64,000 nt of DNA from JAHRVQ01 sp963976815 (GTDB lineage Bacteria > Pseudomonadota > Gammaproteobacteria > Pseudomonadales > Azotimanducaceae). Below the pieces are notes generated by a model. The model searched no databases. It saw only the letters and a program-made list of their open reading frames with translations, and had not been told where the DNA came from. The DNA lies in contig CAXBLU010000002.1 of assembly GCA_963976815.1 (NCBI GenBank), positions 496,001 through 560,000 on the forward strand, read 5' to 3'. The position numbers were made by a program, and so were the translations under genes. Position 1 is the first letter of the stretch. Each line of letters opens with the position of its first letter. Positions 1 to 8,870 of this stretch are shown in pieces.

Positions 1-63
1 CGTTGATGTGAAGGCCAGTTATGCTAACGTTCCTGACTCTAAGAATAAAAACAGAGGCCGCCA

Positions 64-2076
64 ATGACTCCATCTTCCTGGACCAAAAAGATAACCTGCG
101 TGTGTGGCTTGATTGCCGTATTCATAACCGTAGCGAGCGCAACAGGGTCCCAGGACCCTTTTAATGAAAAGGGACATCAGGCAAGCGCTCACACTTCAGC
201 GCTGCAATCTGCATTGCGCAATGAACTCCCCTTTGAGGACAAGCGCGATTTTGAAGAATCCAGGCGGGGCTTTATTGCCGAGCCGACGAGTCGGAAAATC
301 ATCGCGCCCGATGGTCACGTTGTCTGGGATATGACGAAGTATGATTTTCTTCTAAACGGAGAAGAATACGACAGCATTCATCCTTCACTGCAACGACAAG
401 CCACGCTGAATATGAACTTTGGTCTGTATGAAGTGGTGCCTGGTTTTATGTACCAGGTACGAGGCTTTGATCTGGCTAACATGACCCTCGTCCGGGGTGA
501 CACGGGCTGGATCCTGTTTGATGTATTACTGACCAATGAGACCGCAGCCGCGGCTTTAGCTCTTGCTAACGAGCAACTGGGTGTTTTGCCGGTCAAAGCT
601 GTCATCTATTCCCATTCACATATCGACCACTTCGGTGGTGTTCGTGGCGTGGTCGAGGAGGCCGACGTGAAAGCCGGCAAGGTACAGATCATCGCGCCTC
701 GAGGATTTATGGCGGAGGCCATTTCAGAAAATGTCTATGCCGGAAATGCGATGACACGACGAGCTGGTTTTCAGTATGGCAGGGGTATTCCCTCCAGTCC
801 GTTTGGCCAGGTGGACTCCGCTATTGGTAAGGGCGTGGCGGTGGGAACTGCCGGCTTAATTGCTCCGACCCTGGTGATTGAAAGCGACTATGAAACCCAC
901 TCCGTCGACGGTGTGGAACTGGTGTTCCAAAACACCTCGGGTACTGAAGCACCTGCAGAGATGAATACCTGGTTCCCAGCTCAAAAAGTATTCTGGGCAG
1001 CGGAAAACATTACAGCAACCATACACAATATTTATACTCTCCGGGGTGCGCTGGTCCGGGATGCGCTGCAATGGTCAAAACACATTAACGAAGCACTATA
1101 CCGCTACGGTCAAGATGCAGAGGTGATGGTGTCCTCCCATAATTGGCCGCGCTGGGGTAATGCCCGTATTCAGGAAGTGATGCGCGCACAACGGGATGCC
1201 TACGCCAATCTCAATAATCAGGTCCTTAACCTGGCGAACAACGGTGTCACCATTAACGAAATTCACAACAAATATCGGGTGCCGGAAAGCCTCCGTCAGC
1301 AATGGAGTGTTCGTCAATATCATGGATCGGAGTTCCATAATGCCCGGGCTGTCATCAATCGATATCTGGGTTACTGGGATGGCAACCCCGCAACACTAGC
1401 GCCGTTATCGCCAGCGGATTCTGCACCGCTGTATGTGGATATGATGGGGGGCAGTAAAGTCATTCTCACCCGAGCCAGTACACTGCACAAAGCGGGGCAA
1501 TATCGGCTTTCGATGGAAATCCTTAATAAACTCGTTTACGCAGAACCAGACAATCAGCAAGCCAAGGATCTGCTCGCCCAGGTCTATGAACAACTGGGTT
1601 TTCAGTACGAGAGCACCAGTATGCGTAATGTGTTTCTCTCTGCGGCGCAGGAATTGAGGAATGGTGTACAAAAGATCGAGGCAAACCATGGGGCGAGTCC
1701 CAGTCTTGCCCGTGCTATGACTACCGCTCAATGGTGGGACGCGGTCGCCATCAGGGTGGATAGCCATCGTGCCGATGGCAACAATTTTGTGATCAACTTT
1801 GTGTCGCCGGATACAAGCGAGAAGTTTGTGATAGAAATGAGTGGTGGGACCCTTACCAACATTGAAGGTTATCTTTCAGCTGAACCAGACGCGACAATCA
1901 CGATGAATCGGAGTGATCTTGAAACCGTGATCATGCAGCAGGCAACTCTGGCCTCACAACTACAAGCGGGTATCGGTACGTTTGAGGGTAACCCATTGGT
2001 GCTACAAAAATTAGCGGGCTCGCTGGTTGGATTTGATCCCGGCTTTGAAATATTGCCTGGCACGTTAATGCATTAG
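64..2076 (+). CDS. Secreted linear alkylsulfatase (SdsA1-like, metallo-beta-lactamase superfamily)
   Basis: Predicted periplasmic zinc hydrolase that cleaves sulfate from alkyl sulfate esters such as SDS-type surfactants. A Sec signal peptide covers about residues 1-27. The metallo-beta-lactamase metal motif HSHIDH is at 184-189. Further expected ligands are E295 and E314 (19 apart, as in SdsA1) and H359 in SSHNWP. All of these lie at a constant offset of about 15 from the SdsA1 ligands as I recall them, which supports the family call. The middle is the alkylsulfatase dimerisation region (about 380-520) and the last ~120 residues look like the SCP2-type C-terminal domain. The length of 670 is normal. 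The ATG follows an AGAGG-type ribosome site. The gene is monocistronic here and faces the PilZ gene. Confidence 0.93.
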   Translation: MTPSSWTKKITCVCGLIAVFITVASATGSQDPFNEKGHQASAHTSALQSALRNELPFEDKRDFEESRRGFIAEPTSRKIIAPDGHVVWDMTKYDFLLNGEEYDSIHPSLQRQATLNMNFGLYEVVPGFMYQVRGFDLANMTLVRGDTGWILFDVLLTNETAAAALALANEQLGVLPVKAVIYSHSHIDHFGGVRGVVEEADVKAGKVQIIAPRGFMAEAISENVYAGNAMTRRAGFQYGRGIPSSPFGQVDSAIGKGVAVGTAGLIAPTLVIESDYETHSVDGVELVFQNTSGTEAPAEMNTWFPAQKVFWAAENITATIHNIYTLRGALVRDALQWSKHINEALYRYGQDAEVMVSSHNWPRWGNARIQEVMRAQRDAYANLNNQVLNLANNGVTINEIHNKYRVPESLRQQWSVRQYHGSEFHNARAVINRYLGYWDGNPATLAPLSPADSAPLYVDMMGGSKVILTRASTLHKAGQYRLSMEILNKLVYAEPDNQQAKDLLAQVYEQLGFQYESTSMRNVFLSAAQELRNGVQKIEANHGASPSLARAMTTAQWWDAVAIRVDSHRADGNNFVINFVSPDTSEKFVIEMSGGTLTNIEGYLSAEPDATITMNRSDLETVIMQQATLASQLQAGIGTFEGNPLVLQKLAGSLVGFDPGFEILPGTLMH

Positions 2077-2093
2077 GTAATCTAAAGGAATGC

Positions 2094-2128
2094 CAGCGGA
2101 GCAAATGGAAACCAATTTTACTCCGCTG
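2094..2128. terminator. Hairpin between convergent alkylsulfatase and PilZ genes
   Basis: Eight-bp perfect stem (CAGCGGAG at 2094-2101 with CTCCGCTG at 2121-2128) around a 19-nt A/T-rich loop. It lies in the 56-bp gap between two convergent stop codons. No clean U-tract follows on the plus strand, so a bidirectional terminator role is inferred from position. Confidence 0.5.
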
Positions 2129-2132
2129 CTAA

Positions 2133-2567
2133 CTATCTACAGCAAATCGATGAAAAATAGCTGTGGAACTTATGCTGAAGACTCTTTTCTTGAAGGTGTA
2201 TGCCGATTTGGAACCCCTTCGCAGCGTTCATGCCTTCACGCCACTGAACAACACCTAGACAATTAATATCATTACCTTCTCGTAGGATGTGAGTGAGTTT
2301 GGAAAACTCTTCTTCGTTTACATCGAGAAAATCTCCCCACTCACCAATACCCTGGAAGTTCACCAGAATCTTCTCGCCTGCTTTGATTGGCTGATAGATC
2401 TGCACGCGATACCCCTCGGATGAAAAGTCGACCAAGTGAAAGTCTATCGGCGCACCCGCCGGACTGATGATGTCAGAGAAACCTTTGACGGGCTGAATGT
2501 GCCCGCGAATGTTAAACACATTGACGGGATATCGAGTGTCTACTCTACGTTCGGCTTGTTCAGACAT
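2133..2567 (-). CDS. PilZ domain protein (c-di-GMP receptor)
   Basis: A small cytoplasmic 144-residue protein consisting mostly of a PilZ domain. The c-di-GMP motif is intact: R8-x3-R12 (RVDTR) followed by D47-x-S49-x2-G52 (DFSSEG). PilZ proteins bind c-di-GMP and alter motility, adhesion or polysaccharide export; the partner cannot be told here. It is a single-gene unit, convergent with the alkylsulfatase. The window also holds an EAL phosphodiesterase (42.6 kb) that could feed the same signal pool, but no local operon link exists. Confidence 0.9.
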   Translation of the reverse strand: MSEQAERRVDTRYPVNVFNIRGHIQPVKGFSDIISPAGAPIDFHLVDFSSEGYRVQIYQPIKAGEKILVNFQGIGEWGDFLDVNEEEFSKLTHILREGNDINCLGVVQWREGMNAAKGFQIGIHLQEKSLQHKFHSYFSSICCR

Positions 2568-2805
2568 GTATGGCGCTCTTATTGAGTATCTTTAAAAGTG
2601 TAGCACCGCTTTTTCTCTGTAAGTTTATTCTCATTAGATTTGCTCAGAAAATTTGCTGAATAGAAAAGCCCGATCACAGCACGGATCGAAAATTGAGACT
2701 GCACGCGTAGCTCGATATGCTGATGCATCCCGGGCAGCGCGAGAACAGTCGTTGGTCTGGTTTGATAGTAAGGTTAACCTATCCTGGATAGTACAATTAG
2801 GATGA

Positions 2806-2838
2806 AAAATTAGGGAGAAGTAAAACTGACCTAATTTT
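2806..2838 (-). terminator. Probable Rho-independent terminator of the tannase-family gene
   Basis: Nine-bp stem (AAAATTAGG at 2806-2814 with CCTAATTTT at 2830-2838) located 19 bp past the stop codon on the minus strand. Read on the minus strand the right arm ends in a run of T. The rest of the 2568-2856 gap shows no gene. Confidence 0.5.
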
Positions 2839-2856
2839 CCAACCTTAATCTTCTGG

Positions 2857-4407
2857 CTACTGCTGACAAGAAAAGCTAGCAGCAGCCATTACATCACCGG
2901 CAGCATCAAACCTGGCTTGTTCTGGGTGCGGGCACAATGGTCTGGTGTACACGGACTCGCCATCACGCATATGGGTTGCTTCGATGCTGGATGGGGGTAG
3001 ATCTTTCTCCACCCATTCAACTAAAGGTGTGAATGCATCGAACTGGCTAGGCCCGGGACCGCCGACGCAATGAAACATTCCCGGCACCATAAATAGGCGA
3101 TAAAAATCATCTGTGTCCGCTACTGATTGCTTAACTTCAGAATGGTATTGGATAGCCGAGAGCGGATTAATGTCGGGGTCTGCCCAGCCAAAGTAGCTGA
3201 TGATTTTGCCGCCAGCCTGTTTAAATGGAGCTAAGTCCGGATCAACGGCGTCTAAGACATCCCGTGTAAATGCCAGGTTATCTGGTGCCTCGTTGAAGTC
3301 GACGTCGGTCCAAACCAATTCTGGATTGTCTTTGACAAACACGATGTAGCGAAAGAATTCTGACCCTAACACATCCAAAATGGGGCGTCCCCGAGGGTTA
3401 ATTACCCAGGGCATCCATCCGGGGTAGTCGCCAAAGCTTTGTGGGCCAGTTGTTTCGCTGCCAACGGGAAAGGGTGGATAAACCTGAACTCCGGCAACTT
3501 CTACGGCTGCATAAAACGTATTGAGCGCACTAATGTCTCGCTTGGTATAACACTCATCGTTTACTGCTTCGCCACAGATGGGCAGGTCATCCGGCTTAAA
3601 GTTGCACTGGGTGGGATCAGAAATTAGTCGATCTTTGAGGCCGTCTGATTCGTCACATGCAGCCAAAATATGCTTGCCAAGATTGGTGGCCTTGTTCAGG
3701 TTCATGTCGGAATCGAGGATCGCGCGCATGCGATGTGCCTGGGAAAATTTCAGGCCGGTAAAGTTATTTGCGGGTGCCCCTGCAACAATACCGTCGAAGT
3801 CATTGGGAAAGCGTTGTGCCGCCATCAGAGCCTGTCGGCCGCCATTTGAGCAGCCCATAAAATAGCTGTGGTTTTGTGCACGACGGTAATAGGTTTTGAC
3901 CAGTTGTTCCGCGGTAACCTGGGTTAAATGAACGGCGCGGTAGCCGTAGTCAATCAATTTGGCAATATTGTTGTGGGCAAAGCTAGCACCAGGTTCCACT
4001 CGTGAATCGTGGCCATTGTCGGAGTAAACAGACACAAAATTGTGTGCAAGTACGCTATCGCGCATTGCCATGACTTGTGGGTCGCTTGCCGGTTGACCCG
4101 CAAGCCCGCCATTGCCAAGCATTAGCGTACGGCCATTCCAGTTGTCTGGTAGGTTGACTTCAAAGCGGATTTCTTCCGGGATAACACCGGAAACTCGACA
4201 GACGCCATCAACATACTTAGCGCTGACCACAGTATGCTCTGTTGTTGTCAGGGATGTCATGTTGTCACAAGAGACTTTGGGTTGGTAACGCGCTTTGGTG
4301 TAATCCACACGACTTTGATCTGCGCTAGCAAACGGTGCGGTATAGCCCGGTGTGGCGATCACACAAAGGGACGTGAGGAGCGCGACCAGGATCAAATTTT
4401 TGTTCAT
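2857..4407 (-). CDS. Secreted tannase/feruloyl esterase family hydrolase
   Basis: Predicted secreted serine esterase of the tannase/feruloyl-esterase family, acting on aromatic or plant-type esters; the substrate is unknown. It has an N-terminal signal peptide ending near TPGYTA. The CS-D-HC signature of the family is complete: G-C186-S187-N-G-G with nucleophile S187, an acid residue in GWADPD (D410), and H446-C447, where C186 and C447 would form the disulfide joining nucleophile and histidine loops. There are many further cysteines, normal for the family. Start: I use the ATG at 4407 (MNKNLIL). An in-frame GTG four codons upstream (4419) is possible, and neither has a strong Shine-Dalgarno site. 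The monooxygenase gene is divergent. Confidence 0.88.
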   Translation of the reverse strand: MNKNLILVALLTSLCVIATPGYTAPFASADQSRVDYTKARYQPKVSCDNMTSLTTTEHTVVSAKYVDGVCRVSGVIPEEIRFEVNLPDNWNGRTLMLGNGGLAGQPASDPQVMAMRDSVLAHNFVSVYSDNGHDSRVEPGASFAHNNIAKLIDYGYRAVHLTQVTAEQLVKTYYRRAQNHSYFMGCSNGGRQALMAAQRFPNDFDGIVAGAPANNFTGLKFSQAHRMRAILDSDMNLNKATNLGKHILAACDESDGLKDRLISDPTQCNFKPDDLPICGEAVNDECYTKRDISALNTFYAAVEVAGVQVYPPFPVGSETTGPQSFGDYPGWMPWVINPRGRPILDVLGSEFFRYIVFVKDNPELVWTDVDFNEAPDNLAFTRDVLDAVDPDLAPFKQAGGKIISYFGWADPDINPLSAIQYHSEVKQSVADTDDFYRLFMVPGMFHCVGGPGPSQFDAFTPLVEWVEKDLPPSSIEATHMRDGESVYTRPLCPHPEQARFDAAGDVMAAASFSCQQ

Positions 4408-4785
4408 ATTAGTGCTCACTGAATACTTAACCTTTTGCGGTAATTTTGGCGGACCAGCCCAGACAATATCACTTATTCAGTGTTGTTTCAGACACAGCCA
4501 ATGCAGGGTAGTGGGGTATAGAATCTGTTTTGAATTCTGCAAACATCGATAAGCTTCCTGGTGTTGTCCACTACCTTTTAGATGGTTGCTAGATGTCTTC
4601 TAGAAGGATTTTCGATCACCTAATTAGGCATTCACTAGAACATTTAGACAGATCACATTGAGTTTTTTAAGTATTTAGCACAACCGAGTTGATGATTCTA
4701 AGGATCGGCCGATTCCGTTTGAACTCCTTATCTACTTGTCACATAGTTTATTGAAGACAACCCATTCTCTGCGCGGTGCCGGAAT
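4408..4785. promoter_or_regulatory. Divergent intergenic region with palindromes
   Basis: A 378-bp A/T-rich gap between the divergent tannase-family and monooxygenase genes, so both promoters should lie here. It contains a perfect 10-bp palindrome CTTCTAGAAG at 4597-4606 and a half-site ACTAGAAC at 4634-4641 that resembles one arm of the inverted repeat at 10099-10113. No ORF is supported. Confidence 0.4.
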
Positions 4786-6594
4786 ATGAGTGAACAACAA
4801 AATTACGAAGACCTGGACTTTGATCCCGTAGCGTTAAGAAAAAAATATAAAGAAGAAATCCAAAAGCGGCTGAGGGAAGACGGCAACGAACAATACATCG
4901 AAGTTAAGGGCGACTTTTCGAAGTATATTGATGACCCCTACGTAGAACGAATTGAGCGTGAGCCGTTAGCCGATGAGGTAGATGTACTTATTATTGGCGG
5001 TGGCTTTGGTGGGTTGTTGGCCGGCGCTAGAATGCGTGAAGCAGGTTTACAAGATATTCGCATTGTTGAAAAGGGTGGCGACTTTGGTGGTACCTGGTAT
5101 TGGAATCGCTATCCAGGTGCCCAATGCGACATCGAATCCTATATCTATTTGCCCCTGTTAGAAGAACTGAATTTTGTGCCCAAAGAAAAGTACACCTTTG
5201 CGCCGGAAATACTCAAGCACAGTTCGAATATAGGTAAACACTATGACCTTTATGACAATGCGTTGTTCCAAACCCAGGTGACGGGTATGCAATGGGATGA
5301 TGTTGCTGCTCGTTGGACGGTATCAACTGACAGGGGTGATAAGGTGCGGGCGAGATTTGTCGCCATGGCCAACGGACCCCTTGATCGACCCAAGCTACCT
5401 GGTATTCCAGGTATAGAAACCTATAAAGGTCATACCTTCCATACCAGTCGTTGGGATTATGACTACACTGGGGGTTCTCCAGAAGGTGGCCTTGATAAGC
5501 TACATGACAAGCGAGTTGCGATTATTGGCACCGGCGCGACAGCAGTTCAATGCGTGCCCCATGTTGGCGAAACGGCCCAGCAGCTTTACGTATTCCAACG
5601 AACGCCTTCCGGCGTTGACGTACGCGGTAACTCCCCAACTGATCCTGATTGGGTTAAGAGCCTTAAACCCGGTTGGCAAAAAGAGCGGATGGAAAACTTC
5701 AACGCCCTTGTATCAGGTGTTCCTCAAGCTGAGGATCTAGTCAACGACGGCTGGACCGATCTTATTGGCAAGATGGTCAAAATGTTTATGGATGGTGCAG
5801 CGGAAGGCGAGAACGCCCGGGATATTAGCGAAATTATGGAGCTCGCGAACTTTGAGAAGATGAATGAAATTCGAGCCCGGGCCGAAGAGCTCGTTAATGA
5901 TCCTGATACCGCTGAGGATTTGAAGCCCTATTACGCAATGTTCTGTAAACGCCCATGTTTCCATGATGGGTATTTACCGGCGTTTAATCGGCCTAATGTC
6001 GAATTGGTCGACACTAACGGCCAGGGCGTCGATAGGATCACCGAGCAGGGCGTTGTCGTTAACGGTATAGAATACGAGGTTGATTGTATTATTTTTGGTA
6101 CTGGCTTTGAGGTGGGAACGGACTACGCAAGACGAGCGGGATACGACATTGTCGGTAAGAACGGTCAGAAGCTATCGGAGAAATGGGCCGATGGAATGAA
6201 GACCTTTCACGGAATGCAGTCTCGAGGCTTTCCGAATTGTTTCTTGATGAGTGCTCAACAGGGCGGATTTTCTGCAAACTATCCGCACTTGCTGAATGAG
6301 GTAGCGATACACCTTGCTCACATCCTCAAGCATGCAACTGAAAACGACATTAAGGCTGTAGAAGCCTCAGAAAAGGCTGAGGCTGATTGGGTGGCTACGA
6401 TCATTGGCGGCGAAGGACCTGCTATGCAAATTGGCGGAGATGGATGTACGCCTGGCTATTACAACAATGAGGGCAAGCCAAACCCCAATGCCAAATACAG
6501 CGCTTTTTATAGTGGCGGGTCCATTCAATTCTGGGATCTGTTAGCTAAATGGCGAGAAGCAGGCAACTTTGAGGGGCTAGAGTTTCGCAACTAA
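4786..6594 (+). CDS. Baeyer-Villiger-type flavin monooxygenase
   Basis: Predicted FAD- and NADPH-dependent monooxygenase that inserts oxygen next to a ketone (class B, Baeyer-Villiger). The FAD Rossmann motif GGGFGG is at 71-76. The diagnostic fingerprint [F/Y]xGxxxHxxxW[P/D] is present as Y213-K-G-H-T-F-H219-T-S-R-W223-D224. The NADP Rossmann motif GTGATA is at 248-253. The first ~60 residues are an acidic extension typical of the longer subgroup that takes large or cyclic ketones. Length 602. It is followed after 67 bp by an SDR on the same strand, a common pairing in which the SDR makes or consumes the ketone. The native substrate (steroid, terpenoid or long-chain ketone) cannot be chosen from sequence. 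Confidence 0.92.
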   Translation: MSEQQNYEDLDFDPVALRKKYKEEIQKRLREDGNEQYIEVKGDFSKYIDDPYVERIEREPLADEVDVLIIGGGFGGLLAGARMREAGLQDIRIVEKGGDFGGTWYWNRYPGAQCDIESYIYLPLLEELNFVPKEKYTFAPEILKHSSNIGKHYDLYDNALFQTQVTGMQWDDVAARWTVSTDRGDKVRARFVAMANGPLDRPKLPGIPGIETYKGHTFHTSRWDYDYTGGSPEGGLDKLHDKRVAIIGTGATAVQCVPHVGETAQQLYVFQRTPSGVDVRGNSPTDPDWVKSLKPGWQKERMENFNALVSGVPQAEDLVNDGWTDLIGKMVKMFMDGAAEGENARDISEIMELANFEKMNEIRARAEELVNDPDTAEDLKPYYAMFCKRPCFHDGYLPAFNRPNVELVDTNGQGVDRITEQGVVVNGIEYEVDCIIFGTGFEVGTDYARRAGYDIVGKNGQKLSEKWADGMKTFHGMQSRGFPNCFLMSAQQGGFSANYPHLLNEVAIHLAHILKHATENDIKAVEASEKAEADWVATIIGGEGPAMQIGGDGCTPGYYNNEGKPNPNAKYSAFYSGGSIQFWDLLAKWREAGNFEGLEFRN

Positions 6595-6661
6595 ATGGGC
6601 TGTTCCGAAGTAGGCAGCGCAATTCGACTGGTACGATCTAAAACTAGAAAATAGGACAATT

Positions 6662-7633
6662 ATGAAAGACTTCGCAGGAAAATTGGCGGTAATCACCGGT
6701 GGTGGTACCGGAATGGGACGGGAATTGGCGAAACAACTTGTGGCCGAAGGCTGCGATGTGGCCATTTGCGACGTGATTGAAGAAAACATGGCCGAGACAC
6801 TACGGTTGTGTGAAATCGAAGCGCCCCAGGGCATTCGTATTACTGCGCACAAATGTGATGTGTCTAATGAAGATGAAGTCAATCGCTTTCGTGATGAGGT
6901 GTTAAAGCAGCATGGCCGCGACAGTGTGAACCTGTTGTTTAACAATGCCGGTATTGGATCAGGGGTGAGTTTTGTTGATGGCGATAGGGCCGACTGGGAG
7001 CGTACCTTCAATATCTGTTGGTACGGTGTCTACTACAATGCCCGCGCGTTTATGCCTTACCTTGTTGCCGCCGACGAGGCTCACATGATTAATACCAGTA
7101 GTGTGAATGGTTTCTGGGCGTCACTTGGCCCCGGTTCAACCCACACCGCCTATAGTGCAGCTAAGTTTGCAGTAAAAGGATTTACCGAGGCGTTGGTGAC
7201 TGATCTTAGAAACACTGCGCCCCATGTCAAAGTCTCGGTCGTGATGCCGGGTCATATTGGCACGTCCATCGCGATTAATTCTGGGAAAATCTCTGGTCAT
7301 GCTGACCCGGTTGATATGCCCGATGATGAGGTTGCTGGCATACGAGAGCGGATCGAAAAGCGCATGGGTTTAGATCTGTCCGCAACAACCAATGATCAGA
7401 TTCGTGAAATGATTAAAGCCCAGGGTGAGTCCTTCCGTGACAATGCACCTACAACAGCGGCCGAAGCAGCAGCGATGATGATTCAGGGTGTGCGTGATGA
7501 AAGGTGGAGAGTATTACTTGGGGAGGATGCCCGTATTCTCGATAAGCTCGTTCGAGAAGCGCCAGAAGAAGCCTATGAAGACAGTTTCTTTGAGCGACTT
7601 CGCGAAGAAGCGAATTGGGGATTGGGTGGTTAG
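6662..7633 (+). CDS. Short-chain dehydrogenase/reductase (SDR)
   Basis: Cytoplasmic NAD(P)-dependent oxidoreductase of the classical SDR fold. Cofactor motif TGGGTGMG is at 12-19, NNAG at 94-97, and the active site is S146/S147, Y164 and K168 (YSAAK). Asp37 at the end of beta-2 suggests NAD(H) preference. The chain is 323 residues, about 60 longer than a minimal SDR because of a C-terminal helical extension. It lies 67 bp behind the monooxygenase and is probably cotranscribed, so an alcohol-to-ketone step feeding the Baeyer-Villiger enzyme is a reasonable inference. The ATG follows AGGACA. Confidence 0.9.
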   Translation: MKDFAGKLAVITGGGTGMGRELAKQLVAEGCDVAICDVIEENMAETLRLCEIEAPQGIRITAHKCDVSNEDEVNRFRDEVLKQHGRDSVNLLFNNAGIGSGVSFVDGDRADWERTFNICWYGVYYNARAFMPYLVAADEAHMINTSSVNGFWASLGPGSTHTAYSAAKFAVKGFTEALVTDLRNTAPHVKVSVVMPGHIGTSIAINSGKISGHADPVDMPDDEVAGIRERIEKRMGLDLSATTNDQIREMIKAQGESFRDNAPTTAAEAAAMMIQGVRDERWRVLLGEDARILDKLVREAPEEAYEDSFFERLREEANWGLGG

Positions 7634-7675
7634 TGTGTTCTCGTTGCAGAGTTCAGTTGTAACGAGGTAGCCCGA

Positions 7676-7704
7676 ATGACATCCCCAATTGCTGGGGATG
7701 TCAT
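7676..7704. terminator. Perfect 11-bp hairpin between convergent genes
   Basis: Arms ATGACATCCCC (7676-7686) and GGGGATGTCAT (7694-7704) with a 7-nt loop. It lies between the convergent stop codons of the SDR (7633) and the acyl-CoA dehydrogenase (7734). There is no long U-tract, so a bidirectional or structural terminator role is inferred. Confidence 0.6.
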
Positions 7705-7733
7705 CCTGATAGGCTCAAATTGCAGGTTTGAAC

Positions 7734-8858
7734 CTAAGCTGCAAATTGGTCGAGATGGTAATCGGTGTTGCCGAACTGTGCTTCAATCACCAATAGACGC
7801 TTGAAGTAATGGCCGATTCTTAACTCCTCGGTCACACCCATACCGCCGTGGGTTTGTACCGCGTTCTCTCCGACAAAAAATGCTGCCTTGCCGATCAGAT
7901 GTTTCAGTGCGTGAATGTTGCGCTGGGCATCATCGCCGCCGTTAGCGACTTCCATGGTGGCGCGAAAAAGTAGTGATTTGCATTGCTCATGTTCCATGAA
8001 CATCTCAACCATCCGATGCTGTAACACTTGAAAGTCCGCCAGGGGATGATCAAACTGTTCGCGTTCCTGGGTGTAGGCAACGGTATCTTTATAAAGCACT
8101 TCCATGGCGCCAACCGCTTCTGCTGAAATAGCCAGAATACCGTCGTTGATGGTCGCATTGAGGGGCGCAAAGCCACCATCGACTTCACCGAGAATGTCCT
8201 CAGCACTAACCTCAACCTTGTCGAAAGCAATCTCTGAGGACTGCAGGCCATCAACGGTCGGAAAACCCTGAACCGTCACACCTTTACGGTCCGATGGTAT
8301 GAGTGCGAGAGTGATTCCAGACTGATCTACTGTGCCGCCGCTGGTTCGAAATGAGACAACTAAAGCATCGGCAGTTGCGCCATGTTGGACCATGCATTTT
8401 GTGCCAGTGATTGTGAAGCCGTCACCGTTTTTTGTTCCGGCGACGCTAACGTTATGAGGCTCAAAGCCTGACTCTGGCTCGGAATACGCAAGAGCCAATT
8501 GTTTTGAGCCATCAATTACTGGTTCTAGCCATGCTTTACGCTGCGCTTCAGTGCCGACACGCTTTAGTACACCGCCACCAAGAACAATGCTGGCCAGAAA
8601 CGGCTCAAGCACAAGGCCTTTGCCAAAATGTTCCATCAAAATCATGGTATCGAGTTGGTTGCCACCGAAGCCGCCGTCGTCTTCACTAAAGGGCAGGCCA
8701 AACCAGCCAAGCTCGGACATGGTCTTCCAGTGAGCTTCGCTAAATCCAGGTGTCTGTTTTACAAGAGCTACTCGGCTCTCCAGATCGTAGTTGTCTTGCA
8801 CAAACCGTTCAATCGAGTCGGAAACGAGTTGCTGGTCTTCAGTCAATTCAAAATTCAT
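7734..8858 (-). CDS. Acyl-CoA dehydrogenase, second subunit type
   Basis: Flavoprotein of the acyl-CoA dehydrogenase fold, 374 residues. It shows the AYSEPESGFE segment equivalent to the FAD/substrate loop and the conserved C-terminal THGGMGVTEE region. The usual base-bearing ERxxxA segment is not evident, which is common in the partner subunit of heteromeric FadE pairs. It lies 12 bp downstream of a second acyl-CoA dehydrogenase gene on the same strand. This tandem arrangement is the signature of alpha2beta2 dehydrogenases acting on bulky side-chain acyl-CoAs (for example ChsE-type pairs in steroid catabolism). The heteromer is an inference. Confidence 0.88.
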   Translation of the reverse strand: MNFELTEDQQLVSDSIERFVQDNYDLESRVALVKQTPGFSEAHWKTMSELGWFGLPFSEDDGGFGGNQLDTMILMEHFGKGLVLEPFLASIVLGGGVLKRVGTEAQRKAWLEPVIDGSKQLALAYSEPESGFEPHNVSVAGTKNGDGFTITGTKCMVQHGATADALVVSFRTSGGTVDQSGITLALIPSDRKGVTVQGFPTVDGLQSSEIAFDKVEVSAEDILGEVDGGFAPLNATINDGILAISAEAVGAMEVLYKDTVAYTQEREQFDHPLADFQVLQHRMVEMFMEHEQCKSLLFRATMEVANGGDDAQRNIHALKHLIGKAAFFVGENAVQTHGGMGVTEELRIGHYFKRLLVIEAQFGNTDYHLDQFAA

Positions 8859-8870
8859 ATCAAAATTTTC

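Noticed and set aside
1405..1767. A 120-residue minus-strand ORF
   Set aside because: It lies inside the alkylsulfatase coding region and has no family or start signal.
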